Assembly (NCBI RefSeq): GCF_019956555.1
Contig: NZ_JAHBDQ010000023.1
Span: forward strand, 31,487-95,486
Direction of reading: 5' to 3'
DNA: 64,000 nt
From: Pseudomonas sp. A-RE-19
Lineage (GTDB): Bacteria > Pseudomonadota > Gammaproteobacteria > Pseudomonadales > Pseudomonadaceae
The notes under the pieces were generated by a model, which was not told the origin of the DNA, made no database searches, and saw nothing but the letters and a program-made list of their open reading frames with translations. The translations under genes were made by a program, and so were the position numbers. Positions 49,351 through 57,960 of the stretch are shown here, piece by piece (position 1 is the stretch's first letter; each line of letters starts with the position of its first letter).

Positions 49351-51024
49351 ATGCTGGTGCACCTGTCCGTACACAACTACGCCATCGTTGAACATCTCGA
49401 TCTCGAACTCGATCGCGGGATGAGTGTGATCACAGGGGAAACCGGCGCCGGCAAGTCGATCATGCTCGACGCCCTTGGCCTGACCCTGGGCGATCGCGCC
49501 GACAACGGCGTGGTCCGCCCGGGTGCCGACAAGGCCGATATCCTGGCCACTTTCGACCTGATCGACATTCCGGAAGCCAGCGCCTGGCTGGCCGAGCGCG
49601 ACCTCGAGAGCGACGGGCCGTGCATTCTGCGTCGAGTGATCACCGCCGAAGGACGCTCACGCGGCTACATCAATGGCACCCCCTGCCCCCTCGGCGACCT
49701 GAAGGCCCTGGGCGAGCTGCTGATCGACATCCACAGCCAGCACGAACACCAATCGCTGCTCAAAACCGATACTCACCGCCGCCTGCTCGACGAATACGCC
49801 GGTGCCACGGACCTGGCCCGCCAGGTGCAACTGGCCGCCCAACGCTGGCGCCAGACCCGCCAGGAACTGGAACGCCTATCCAACTCCGGCGACGAACAGC
49901 GTGCTCGTCATCAGTTGCTCAGCTATCAACTCGAAGAACTGGAAAACCTCGGCCTTGGTGAAAACGAGCTGGAGCAGCTGGAACAGGAACACAAGAACCT
50001 GACCAACGCCGAAACCCTGCTGGGCATTTGCCGACAAGTCGTCGAACAATGCAGCGAAAGTGATTCCGGCAATGTATTGAACGCACTGACTGCCAGCCTC
50101 AACCGCTTATCGAGCGTGAACAACTCGATCGGCGCCCTGGGTGAAGCCAGCAGCCTGCTGACCAGCGCGCAAATTCAGGTTGAAGAAGCCGTGGGCGAGC
50201 TGAACCGCTTTCTCGACAACTTCGACGCCGACCCGGCACGCCTTCAGTACCTGGAAGAGCGCCTCGACGCCATCTACACCCTGGCACGCAAACACCGCAT
50301 CCAGCCAACCGAAGTCGCCGAGATGCAGCAGAAGCTACTCGATGAAATCGAAAGCCTGAATGCCAACGATGAATCCATCGAACGACTGAGCGACGAACTG
50401 GCCTCCTACGCCCGGCATTATCAGGAGAAGGCTCGGGAACTGAGCGACCTGCGTCATCAAGCCTCAAGCAGTCTGGCCAGCGCCGTGGAACAGGAAATCC
50501 AGCGCCTGGGAATGCCCGGTGGCCGCTTCAGTATTGAGCTGCGCCCCAACAGCAGCGATGAACTGCTGCCTAACGGACTCGAACAGGTCGAACTGCTGGT
50601 GAGCGCCAACCCGGGGCAACCCTTGAAAGCCCTGGCAAAAGTGGCATCGGGCGGCGAGCTGTCGCGCATCAGCCTGGCGATTCAGGTGATCACCGCACAG
50701 ACCTCACGCGTACCGACCCTGGTATTCGACGAAGTGGACGTGGGCATCGGTGGCCCTACCGCCGAGATTGTCGGCCAGTTGCTGCGACGCCTCGGCGAAC
50801 GCGGGCAGGTTCTGACCGTGACTCACTTGCCACAAGTGGCGGCGCAGGGGCATCAACATCTATTTGTACACAAGGTCCGCGGCGAAGACGCCACGCATAC
50901 GGCCGTCTCCAAACTGAGCAAGACTGATCGTGTCGAAGAAGTGGCACGGATGCTGGGCGGCATCGACCTCACCAAGGAATCGCTGGCGCACGCGAAGAAA
51001 ATGGTCGTTACCGCGAAAACTTAA
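49351..51024 (+). CDS. recN: DNA repair protein RecN
   Basis: A 557-residue SMC-like ATPase acting early in double-strand-break repair. Walker A GETGAGKS is at residues 29-36. A long coiled-coil region occupies the middle (about 155-370), and the ABC signature (KVASGGELSRISLAIQ) and Walker B (TLVFDEVDVGIGG) lie in the C-terminal third. The ATG at 49351 has GGGAG upstream. A LexA box precedes it. Confidence 0.97.
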   Translation: MLVHLSVHNYAIVEHLDLELDRGMSVITGETGAGKSIMLDALGLTLGDRADNGVVRPGADKADILATFDLIDIPEASAWLAERDLESDGPCILRRVITAEGRSRGYINGTPCPLGDLKALGELLIDIHSQHEHQSLLKTDTHRRLLDEYAGATDLARQVQLAAQRWRQTRQELERLSNSGDEQRARHQLLSYQLEELENLGLGENELEQLEQEHKNLTNAETLLGICRQVVEQCSESDSGNVLNALTASLNRLSSVNNSIGALGEASSLLTSAQIQVEEAVGELNRFLDNFDADPARLQYLEERLDAIYTLARKHRIQPTEVAEMQQKLLDEIESLNANDESIERLSDELASYARHYQEKARELSDLRHQASSSLASAVEQEIQRLGMPGGRFSIELRPNSSDELLPNGLEQVELLVSANPGQPLKALAKVASGGELSRISLAIQVITAQTSRVPTLVFDEVDVGIGGPTAEIVGQLLRRLGERGQVLTVTHLPQVAAQGHQHLFVHKVRGEDATHTAVSKLSKTDRVEEVARMLGGIDLTKESLAHAKKMVVTAKT

Positions 51025-51038
51025 GAACGGCAGAAAGC

Positions 51039-51065
51039 ACGAAGGCGACCCTGGGGTCGCCTTCG
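51039..51065. terminator. Bidirectional terminator between recN and fur
   Basis: CGAAGGCGACC pairs with GGTCGCCTTCG around a short loop between the convergent genes. A second hairpin, CGCGAAC-CTGAA-GTTCGCG (51073-51091), lies between it and the fur stop. Confidence 0.8.
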
Positions 51066-51099
51066 TTCGTTTCGCGAACCTGAAGTTCGCGCGACATGC

Positions 51100-51504
51100 T
51101 TACTTTTTCTTGCGCACGTACAGCACAAGATTGTGATCAACCATCTCGAAGCCATACTTGTCGACGATTGCCTTCTGCAGCCGCTCGATCTCTTCGTCGA
51201 AGAATTCGATCACTTCACTGGTCTCGACATTGACCATATGGTCGTGATGCTTGCCGTCGTCCAGCTCGAAGACCGCATGGCCTCCGTCGAAGTTGTGCCG
51301 CACCACAAGGCCAGCTGCCTCGAACTGAGTCAGAACACGGTAAACCGTGGCCAGACCGACGTCCTCACCAGCCTCCATTAGCGCCTTGTAGACGTCCTCG
51401 GCACTCATGTGGCGTTGCTCGGCGGAATCGAGCATTTGCAGAATCTTGACCCGTGGAAGGGTCACTTTGAGGCCGGCTTTGCGTAGTTCGCTATTTTCAA
51501 CCAT
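51100..51504 (-). CDS. fur: Ferric uptake regulator Fur
   Basis: A 134-residue iron-dependent repressor. The winged-helix DNA-binding domain (1-80) includes VGLATVYRVLTQFEAAGLVVRH. Metal-binding residues are visible in GGHAVFE and the KHHDHM motif (His86, His87, His89), with a C-terminal DHNLVLYVRKKK. The protein contains no cysteine at all; P. aeruginosa Fur has one (in HHDHMVC) where this one has Asn. It is divergent from bamE across about 97 bases, a well-known fur-omlA arrangement. Confidence 0.98.
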   Translation of the reverse strand: MVENSELRKAGLKVTLPRVKILQMLDSAEQRHMSAEDVYKALMEAGEDVGLATVYRVLTQFEAAGLVVRHNFDGGHAVFELDDGKHHDHMVNVETSEVIEFFDEEIERLQKAIVDKYGFEMVDHNLVLYVRKKK

Positions 51505-51601
51505 GGTCAGCTTTCTCGCGATGCTGCTTCGCAGCTTCTCTTAATGCGGGTATGATCGGCGTTTACGTTGTCCCAGCCAAGATAGTGGAAGTCGCCCACC
51601 G

Positions 51602-52129
51602 ATGCAAAACACCAAGCTCTTGCTAACCAGTTTCACCTTTGTGGGACTGCTCGCACTCGCCGGTTGTTCATTCCCCGGGGTTTACAAAATCGACATCCAG
51701 CAGGGCAATGTCGTCACGCAGGACATGATAGACCAGTTACGCCCGGGAATGACCCGCCGGCAAGTACGGTTTATCATGGGCAACCCTCTGCTGACCGACA
51801 CGTTCCATGCCGATCGCTGGGATTACCTGTATAGCCTGCAACCAGGTGGTGGTGAACGCCAACAGGAACGCATTAGCGTTATCTTCAACCCAAATGACCA
51901 ACTTGTCAGCCTCTCTGGCGATTTCATGCCGGGCGTGAGCCGTGACGAGGCCATTCTCGGTAAGGAAGGCGGCACTACCGTGACTGCGCCTGCAGAAAAC
52001 GCCGAGAAGCCGAAGCCAGAAAAACCGGTCAAGCCAGGTTCGTTGCTGGACCAGATCCAGAAGGACGTGGACAACGTAGAAACCGTTCCAGTCCCGACAC
52101 CAGAACCGCTGGAAACCTCGCCGCAATAA
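51602..52129 (+). CDS. bamE: Outer-membrane assembly lipoprotein BamE (OmlA)
   Basis: The 175-residue lipoprotein subunit of the BAM beta-barrel assembly machine. A type II signal peptide ends in LALAGC, with the lipidated cysteine at residue 22. The SmpA/OmlA domain is clear (QDMIDQLRPGMTRRQVRFIMG, FHADRWDYLYSL). The C-terminus has a Pro/Glu/Lys-rich extension (about 125-175), longer than in enteric BamE but usual for Pseudomonas OmlA. The start at 51602 directly precedes the signal peptide. Confidence 0.96.
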   Translation: MQNTKLLLTSFTFVGLLALAGCSFPGVYKIDIQQGNVVTQDMIDQLRPGMTRRQVRFIMGNPLLTDTFHADRWDYLYSLQPGGGERQQERISVIFNPNDQLVSLSGDFMPGVSRDEAILGKEGGTTVTAPAENAEKPKPEKPVKPGSLLDQIQKDVDNVETVPVPTPEPLETSPQ

Positions 52130-52142
52130 TTTGCGACGCAAT

Positions 52143-52169
52143 AAAAAACCCGGCATGTCCGGGTTTTTT
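52143..52169. terminator. Bidirectional terminator between bamE and rnfH
   Basis: AAAAAACCCGG-CATGT-CCGGGTTTTTT is a perfect stem with A/T runs on both sides between two convergent genes. Confidence 0.93.
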
Positions 52170-52189
52170 ATCGTCTGGCGTTTACCGAA

Positions 52190-52504
52190 TCACTGATTCC
52201 GGGCTTTAGCCTCGGCAGCCTTGGCAGCGCGTAATCGCCGAACCTCTTTTGGATCGGCGAGCAGCGGCCGGTAAATCTCGATACGATCCCCAGCCTGGAC
52301 CGGGCGAATGGCCGGCTCAGCGATCACTTTGCCGAAGATCCCTGCAGGACAACTGGCCAAATCCAACTCGGGAAATTCGGCGTTCAAACCGGACTTAAGC
52401 AGAGCATCCCGCACCGTCGTGCCCATCGACACGGCCACTGTCCGCAGCACCTGACGATCCACCGCGGCATACACCACCTCAATCTCGATCATGACCTCAA
52501 CCAT
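52190..52504 (-). CDS. rnfH: RnfH family protein
   Basis: A 104-residue ubiquitin-fold protein of the RnfH/UPF0125 family (IEIEVVYAAVDRQVLRTVAV..., GDRIEIYRPLLADPKEVRRLRA). It is conserved next to ratA, but its role is unclear. The start is ambiguous: 52504 (MVEVMIEIE) or 52492 (MIEIE). The first overlaps the ratA end by eight bases; the second follows a GAGG at short spacing. I give the longer form. Confidence 0.88.
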   Translation of the reverse strand: MVEVMIEIEVVYAAVDRQVLRTVAVSMGTTVRDALLKSGLNAEFPELDLASCPAGIFGKVIAEPAIRPVQAGDRIEIYRPLLADPKEVRRLRAAKAAEAKARNQ

Positions 52505-52931
52505 ACATCTGTTTGGCGCGCTGGCAGAATGCGTCCACCAGCGTATTTACGGCCTGATTGAACAAAGGTCCCAGCGTCGCACGCACCAGCGGCCCGGCGT
52601 AGTCGAACGACAAGTCCAGAGTGATCTTGCAGGCCTTCTCGCCCAACGGCTTGAATACCCATATACCGTGCAACTGATTGAACGGACCCGCCTCAAGGTT
52701 CATCTCGATCGATTGCCCGGGCACCAGGGCGTTACGCGTCACGAAATGCTGACTGAGACCCGCCTTGGCGATACCGAGGCTCGCGCGCATTTGTTCAGGC
52801 GAGCTTTCCAGAACTTCGGCCGATGAGCACCACGGCAGGAATTCCGGATAGCGGGCCACGTCGTTGACCAGGTCATAAAGCGCTTGTGCCGGATACGGCA
52901 GCAGGGCCGAACGTTGAATGTGTGTCGTCAT
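52497..52931 (-). CDS. ratA: Ribosome-association toxin RatA / coenzyme Q-binding START-domain protein
   Basis: A 144-residue START/SRPBCC-fold protein (MTTHIQRSALLPYPAQALYDLVNDVARYPEFLPWC..., DLSFDYAGPLVRATLGPLFNQ). In E. coli RatA binds 50S subunits; in other organisms the Coq10-like family carries ubiquinone. Both views exist in the literature, and the sequence cannot decide between them. The start at 52931 is chosen to match the conserved N-terminus; the longer frame to 52961 starts beyond the end of the transporter gene. Confidence 0.93.
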   Translation of the reverse strand: MTTHIQRSALLPYPAQALYDLVNDVARYPEFLPWCSSAEVLESSPEQMRASLGIAKAGLSQHFVTRNALVPGQSIEMNLEAGPFNQLHGIWVFKPLGEKACKITLDLSFDYAGPLVRATLGPLFNQAVNTLVDAFCQRAKQMYG

Positions 52932-52938
52932 GTCAGCG

Positions 52939-54342
52939 TCACTTCCACAGCTGGGCGGCAAACACTACGAGAATGCCGATGGGCGCCACATAGCGCATCA
53001 AGAACAGGGACAGGGCGAACAGCACCGGACGGCGGATCGACAACTCGTCGCGTACCGCTTCACGCCCCATCACCCAACCCGCAAACACCACGAAACACAA
53101 ACCACCGAGTGGCAGCATGATCCGCGAGGTGAAGAAATCGATCACACCAAAGAAATCCAGGCCACCGGTTGCCCCCCATTGGTAGAGGTGGAACAACCCG
53201 CCTTCGTTCACGAAAAACTTGGCTTGTTTCCAGATATTGAAGGAAAACACGGTACCCAAACCGAAAAACCAGCAAGTGAATGCCAGCCAGAAGGTGATCC
53301 AGGCGCGGCTGATCTTCGTGCGCTCGACCAGGTAAGCCACCATCGGTTCGAGCAGGGAAATCGCCGAACTCCAGGCCGCAATCGCTACCAGTACAAAAAA
53401 CACTACGCCCATCAACTGGCCGAACGCTACGTTACCAAAGGCAAATGGCAGACTGACAAACATCAGGCCAGGGCCTTCGCTCGGGTTCAAGCCGGCAGCG
53501 AACACAATCGGAAACAATGCCAGACCCGCCACCAGGGAAACAAAGGTATCGAGCAGTGCCACGCCAACCACGGTCCCGGAAATCGACGAACTCTTCGGCA
53601 TGTAAGCACCGTAGATCATGATCGAACCGACGCCCACGCTCAGAGAAAAGAAAGCGTGCCCCATCGCCGGCAGCAAGCCGTCGAGCACTTTTTCCGGATG
53701 AAAGTCGAACATGAAATGCACGCCTTCCATGAAATGGCCCGTGGTCATGCTGTAGCCCAGCAGAACAAGGATCATCACGAACAGCAGCGGCATCATGATT
53801 CGCAAGCTGCGCTCAAGCCCGGCGACCACACCCTTGGCGATCACCACGGCCGATAGCAGCATAAAAACTGTATGCCAAAGTGTCAGACGCCATGGATCGG
53901 CAATCACACCACCAAAGTAGGCGCCAACCTGATCAGGTGTCACACCCTGAAAGTCGCCGCGTCCCATATCAATGATGTAATCCAGCGACCAACCGCCGAC
54001 CACACTATAGAAAGACAGGATCAGCAACGCCGTGATCATCCCGGCAAATGCGCCCCAGGACCATTTCGCCGAATGCCCCGCTTCCAGCGCCAGAACCTTC
54101 AAGGCGTTGGCCGGGCTCTGCCGTGCGCGACGGCCGATCAGGGTTTCGGCCAGCATCACGGGCATACCGATCAGCGCGATACAGGCCAGGAACATCAGCA
54201 CGAAGGCTCCGCCACCGTAGACGCCGACCATGTAGGGGAATTTCCAGATACTACCCAGCCCCACGGCCGAACCGGTCGCGGCGAGTATGAAGACCCAGCG
54301 GCTAGCCCAACTGCCGTGGACAGAAACCTTGTCTGTCGACAT
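52939..54342 (-). CDS. Sodium-dependent neurotransmitter-symporter-family transporter
   Basis: A 467-residue NSS-family (LeuT-like) membrane protein with about 12 spans. The first span is the signature ATGSAVGLGSIWKFPYMVGVYGGGAF, which forms the substrate and sodium sites. The expected substrate is an amino acid or amine, not identifiable from sequence. The start at 54342 (MSTDKVSVHGSWASR) gives the usual short cytoplasmic head. It sits between ratA and smpB, where P. aeruginosa has no such gene. Confidence 0.95.
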   Translation of the reverse strand: MSTDKVSVHGSWASRWVFILAATGSAVGLGSIWKFPYMVGVYGGGAFVLMFLACIALIGMPVMLAETLIGRRARQSPANALKVLALEAGHSAKWSWGAFAGMITALLILSFYSVVGGWSLDYIIDMGRGDFQGVTPDQVGAYFGGVIADPWRLTLWHTVFMLLSAVVIAKGVVAGLERSLRIMMPLLFVMILVLLGYSMTTGHFMEGVHFMFDFHPEKVLDGLLPAMGHAFFSLSVGVGSIMIYGAYMPKSSSISGTVVGVALLDTFVSLVAGLALFPIVFAAGLNPSEGPGLMFVSLPFAFGNVAFGQLMGVVFFVLVAIAAWSSAISLLEPMVAYLVERTKISRAWITFWLAFTCWFFGLGTVFSFNIWKQAKFFVNEGGLFHLYQWGATGGLDFFGVIDFFTSRIMLPLGGLCFVVFAGWVMGREAVRDELSIRRPVLFALSLFLMRYVAPIGILVVFAAQLWK

Positions 54343-54445
54343 CGTTATCACGCCCAAGCGTTCAAAAAAGAGGCCGCATTGTCCGGGATTCAATCAACCT
54401 GCTCAAGCACGCAGCATCACCGTAGCCGACTCGCGTGCAACTCCC

Positions 54446-54451
54446 TATAAT
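54446..54451 (+). promoter_or_regulatory. TATAAT -10 element of smpB
   Basis: A perfect TATAAT lies only nine bases before the smpB ATG; no good -35 is visible at 16-18 bases. The predicted leader would be almost absent. Confidence 0.5.
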
Positions 54452-54460
54452 GCCGCCCCT

Positions 54461-54943
54461 ATGGCTAAACAGAAGAAACACCCAACAGGGACCATCGCGC
54501 AAAACAAAAAGGCGCGACACGATTACTTCATCGAGCATAAGTTCGAGGCTGGTCTGGTCCTGGCCGGCTGGGAAGTAAAAAGTTTGCGGGCAAGCAAGCT
54601 GCAACTGGTTGACAGCTACGTACTGCTCAAGGATGGCGAAGCCTGGCTGCTCGGCAGCCACATTACGCCACTGATGACCGCCAGCACCCACGTCATCGCT
54701 GATCCGACCCGCACCCGAAAATTGCTGCTCAACCGGCGCGAGCTGGAAAAGCTGGCCGCCGCCGTGCAGCAAAAAGGCTACGCCTGCGTGTGCCTGTCCT
54801 GGTACTGGAGCAAGCACATGGTCAAGTGCGAGATTGCTCTGGGCAAGGGCAAGAAGGAATACGACAAGCGTGATACCGAACGCGAGCGCGATGCCGGTCG
54901 CGAGTTGCAGCGTGCGGTGCGAAACAAGGGCAAGGAAGATTAA
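54461..54943 (+). CDS. smpB: SsrA-binding protein SmpB
   Basis: A 160-residue tmRNA partner for trans-translation and ribosome rescue. Typical sequence: KKARHDYFIEHKFEAGLVLAGWEVKSLR, LLLNRRELEKL, and a basic C-terminal tail (KREYDKRDTEKERD-like). The ATG at 54461 is the conserved MAKQKKHPTGTIAQNKK start. No clear Shine-Dalgarno precedes it (GCCGCCCCT), consistent with a very short leader. Confidence 0.97.
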   Translation: MAKQKKHPTGTIAQNKKARHDYFIEHKFEAGLVLAGWEVKSLRASKLQLVDSYVLLKDGEAWLLGSHITPLMTASTHVIADPTRTRKLLLNRRELEKLAAAVQQKGYACVCLSWYWSKHMVKCEIALGKGKKEYDKRDTERERDAGRELQRAVRNKGKED

Positions 54944-54973
54944 TCTTTCGGCCTGAGTTTTGTGGCGTCAGCG

Positions 54974-55074
54974 AAAAGATCGCAGCCTGCGGCAGCTCCT
55001 ACGAAGTTGTGTACACCCGATGAATCGGGTTGAAACGCGATCGATGCAGGAGCTGCCGCAGGCTGCGATCTTTT
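54974..55074. repeat. REP pair, AAAAGATCGCAGCCTGC type
   Basis: Inverted arms AAAAGATCGCAGCCTGCGGC and its complement ending CGCAGGCTGCGATCTTTT, with a small CCCGA-TGAA-TCGGG hairpin in the centre, between convergent smpB and lldR. Confidence 0.9.
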
Positions 55075-55087
55075 GCATTAAAAACGA

Positions 55088-55855
55088 TCACATCCCCTTG
55101 CGCCGCTCGGCCCGAGCCATTCGCTGCACTTCCTGACGCACCTCCTCCAGCACTTCCTGCACATACAAAATGTGCCGACTGGAAACTTCCCGCGCCTGCT
55201 CTGCCCTGCCCTCGATAATCGCCAGATACAACTCCCGATGCTGCGCGATCAGCATGTCGCGGGTTTCGGAACGCTGTTTGTACATGCCACCGATGTTGGT
55301 CACCACGTTGCGCTTGAGCAGGTCGAAGAGGCCGCGAATGGTGTGCAGCAATACTGCGTTATGACTGGCCTCGGCGATCGCCAAATGAAATTTCGCATCC
55401 GCCGCGCCTTCTTCCACCCGACTCACTTCGTCATGCCGTGTATAGCAATCCTGCAGTTCATCGAAGGCTGCGGTCAGGCGCTCGCGATCCACGTCCGTGG
55501 CACGCAATGCCGCGTAGTAAGCACAAGAGGCCTCCAGGGTATGGCGAAACTCCAGCAAATCGCGCTGGGCCTCGGGGTTGCTTTCCAGCAGATGCAACAG
55601 TGGATCGCTGAATGTCGAACCCAGAGATTCCACCACGTAGTTGCCACCGCCCTGACGGCTGACCAGCAGCCCTTTGGCCGCCAGTTTCTGAATCGCTTCG
55701 CGCAACGAAGGGCGTGACACGCCGAACTGCTCAGCCAATGCTCGCTCTGCCGGCAGACGTTCGCCGGCCTTCAACGTGCCCTCGAGAATCATCCCTTCGA
55801 GCTGCTCGACAATATCGTCAGACAAACGGCGCTGCCGAATCTGATCAAACCCCAT
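55088..55855 (-). CDS. lldR: FadR-family regulator of lactate utilisation LldR
   Basis: A 255-residue GntR/FadR-type repressor. The winged HTH (about 10-70) reads RLSDDIVEQLEGMILEGTLKAGERLPAERALAEQFGVSRPSLREAIQKL, and the FCD effector domain (about 90-230) has metal-ligand-like residues (ADAKFHLAIAEASHN, QHRELYLAI). It is divergent from lldP across a region with a perfect FadR/LldR-type operator, and neighbours the whole lactate operon, so L- and/or D-lactate is the likely inducer. ATG 55855 is chosen; a GTG one codon earlier is possible. Confidence 0.93.
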   Translation of the reverse strand: MGFDQIRQRRLSDDIVEQLEGMILEGTLKAGERLPAERALAEQFGVSRPSLREAIQKLAAKGLLVSRQGGGNYVVESLGSTFSDPLLHLLESNPEAQRDLLEFRHTLEASCAYYAALRATDVDRERLTAAFDELQDCYTRHDEVSRVEEGAADAKFHLAIAEASHNAVLLHTIRGLFDLLKRNVVTNIGGMYKQRSETRDMLIAQHRELYLAIIEGRAEQAREVSSRHILYVQEVLEEVRQEVQRMARAERRKGM

Positions 55856-56001
55856 CACTCAATTCTCCACGATCCCGGCGGCTCGCCGGGCTCTCTATTC
55901 TGGCCTATCAGCGCTGAGCCAGCACCTGCCAGGCGACGTTTGATCGAACAGATCAGATGCGTTCTGCACCGCTCATTCGACAAAAGTTTTAGGGCGGCAA
56001 A

Positions 56002-56031
56002 TTGACACACCGCCTCCAAGGCTTTTACCCT
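56002..56031 (+). promoter_or_regulatory. Probable sigma-70 promoter of lldP
   Basis: A perfect TTGACA -35 (56002-56007) and TACCCT -10 (56026-56031), 18 bases apart, lie just upstream of the LldR operator. Confidence 0.65.
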
Positions 56032-56048
56032 AGCCAACAGCGATTGTA

Positions 56049-56065
56049 AATTGGTATTACCAATT
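56049..56065. promoter_or_regulatory. LldR operator
   Basis: AATTGGTATTACCAATT is a perfect 7+7 palindrome with a 3-base centre, the TTGGT-N3-ACCAA form bound by LldR-type FadR repressors. Placed about 18 bases after the predicted -10, it would block transcription of lldP when occupied. Confidence 0.88.
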
Positions 56066-56117
56066 ATCCAAGAACGCTGACCAGTGCCTGACCAACAACA
56101 ATTAGGGGCCACCCCAT

Positions 56118-57809
56118 ATGCAAACCTGGCAACAGCTCTACAGCCCGCTCGGCAGTCTCGGCGTGTCCGCACTCGCGGCCGTCATCCCCATCGTATTTTT
56201 CTTCCTGGCTTTGGCCGTGTTCCGCCTCAAAGGCCACGTGGCCGGCAGCATTACCCTGGCGCTGTCGATTGCCGTGGCAATCTTTGCGTTCCAGATGCCG
56301 GTCGATATGGCCTTCGCGGCAGCCGGATACGGCTTCGCCTACGGCTTGTGGCCGATTGCCTGGATCATCGTGGCAGCGGTGTTCCTCTACAAACTGACGG
56401 TCAAAAGTGGCCAGTTCGAAGTGATCCGCAGCTCGGTGCTGTCGATCACCGACGACCAGCGCCTGCAAGTGTTGCTGATCGGCTTCTGCTTCGGCGCATT
56501 CCTGGAAGGTGCAGCCGGTTTCGGCGCACCGGTAGCGATTACCGCCGCGCTGCTGGTAGGGCTGGGCTTCAACCCGCTGTACGCCGCCGGCCTGTGCCTG
56601 ATTGCCAACACCGCGCCGGTAGCCTTCGGTGCATTGGGGATTCCGATCATCGTCGCCGGGCAAGTCACCGGCATCGACGCGTTCAAGATCGGCGCCATGA
56701 CCGGTCGCCAGCTGCCATTGCTGTCGCTGTTCGTGCCGTTCTGGCTGGTGTTCATGATGGATGGCCTGCGCGGCGTCCGTGAAACCTGGCCGGCGGCACT
56801 GGTGGCCGGCTTGAGCTTCGCCGTCACCCAGTACTTCACCTCGAACTTCATCGGCCCGGAACTGCCGGACATCACCTCGGCACTGGTCAGCCTGATTTCC
56901 CTGACCCTGTTCTTGAAAATCTGGCAGCCAAAACGCGCTGCAGGCGCGCACATCGTCGGTGCCGTCTCGGCTTCCGTGGTGGCCAGCGCCGGTGGTTTCG
57001 GCCAACCGCGCACCACCGTGGCCTCGCCATACAGCCTGGGGGAAATTTTCAAAGCCTGGTCGCCGTTCCTGATCCTCACCGTTTTGGTCACCATCTGGAC
57101 GCTGAAACCGTTCAAGGCCATGTTTGCCGCAGGCGGCTCGATGTATAGCTGGGTGTTCAACTTCGCCATCCCGCATCTGGATCAAATGGTGATCAAGGTC
57201 GCCCCGATCGTGACGGCCCCGACGGCGATGCCGGCGGTGTTCAAACTCGATCCGGTTTCCGCGACCGGCACGGCGATTTTCTTCTCCGCGCTGATCTCGA
57301 TGCTGGTGCTGAAGATCAATATAAAAACTGGTCTTACCACTTTAAAAGAAACGTTCTACGAGCTGCGCTGGCCGATTTTGTCCATCGGCATGGTGCTGGC
57401 CTTCGCCTTCGTCACCAACTACTCGGGTATGTCATCGACCATGGCGTTGGTACTGGCAGCCACTGGCGCGGCGTTCCCGTTCTTTTCGCCATTCCTCGGC
57501 TGGCTCGGTGTGTTCCTGACCGGCTCCGATACCTCGTCCAACGCGCTGTTCAGTTCGCTGCAAGCGACCACCGCGCACCAGATCGGCGTTAACGACACCT
57601 TGTTGGTGGCAGCAAACACCAGCGGCGGCGTGACCGGCAAGATGATCTCGCCGCAATCGATCGCCGTGGCCTGCGCCGCGACCGGTCTGGTGGGCAAGGA
57701 ATCGGATCTGTTCCGCTTCACCCTCAAGCACAGCCTATTCTTTGCAACGATCGTCGGCCTGATCACGTTGGCTCAGGCTTACTGGTTCACCGGCATGCTG
57801 GTGCACTAA
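56118..57809 (+). CDS. lldP: L-lactate permease
   Basis: A 563-residue inner-membrane transporter of the LctP family with about 12-14 spans. Family motifs include KSGQFEVIRSSVLSITDDQRLQ, FLEGAAGFGAPVAI and the C-terminal GWLGVFLTGSDTSSNALF. It takes up L-lactate, and usually also D-lactate and glycolate, with protons. It is the first gene of the lactate operon, behind the LldR operator; an AGGGG site precedes the start. Confidence 0.97.
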   Translation: MQTWQQLYSPLGSLGVSALAAVIPIVFFFLALAVFRLKGHVAGSITLALSIAVAIFAFQMPVDMAFAAAGYGFAYGLWPIAWIIVAAVFLYKLTVKSGQFEVIRSSVLSITDDQRLQVLLIGFCFGAFLEGAAGFGAPVAITAALLVGLGFNPLYAAGLCLIANTAPVAFGALGIPIIVAGQVTGIDAFKIGAMTGRQLPLLSLFVPFWLVFMMDGLRGVRETWPAALVAGLSFAVTQYFTSNFIGPELPDITSALVSLISLTLFLKIWQPKRAAGAHIVGAVSASVVASAGGFGQPRTTVASPYSLGEIFKAWSPFLILTVLVTIWTLKPFKAMFAAGGSMYSWVFNFAIPHLDQMVIKVAPIVTAPTAMPAVFKLDPVSATGTAIFFSALISMLVLKINIKTGLTTLKETFYELRWPILSIGMVLAFAFVTNYSGMSSTMALVLAATGAAFPFFSPFLGWLGVFLTGSDTSSNALFSSLQATTAHQIGVNDTLLVAANTSGGVTGKMISPQSIAVACAATGLVGKESDLFRFTLKHSLFFATIVGLITLAQAYWFTGMLVH

Positions 57810-57835
57810 GAACTACACGCAATACGGAAAAAACC

Positions 57836-57860
57836 GACGCCGGGTTACGCCCCCGGCGTC
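57836..57860 (+). terminator. Hairpin after lldP
   Basis: GACGCCGGG pairs with CCCGGCGTC around a seven-base loop, without a T-run. Two further hairpins follow: AGGCTGCTGAA/TTCAGCAGCCT (57884-57921) and CCGGG-ACCA-CCCGG (57936-57949). They probably reduce or process transcription between lldP and lldE. Confidence 0.6.
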
Positions 57861-57960
57861 CGCTATTCACAACCGGGTCTGCAAGGCTGCTGAAAGCTTC
57901 CCTCTCTATATTCAGCAGCCTCAGCGGACGGATAACCGGGACCACCCGGAGACACGCCTG

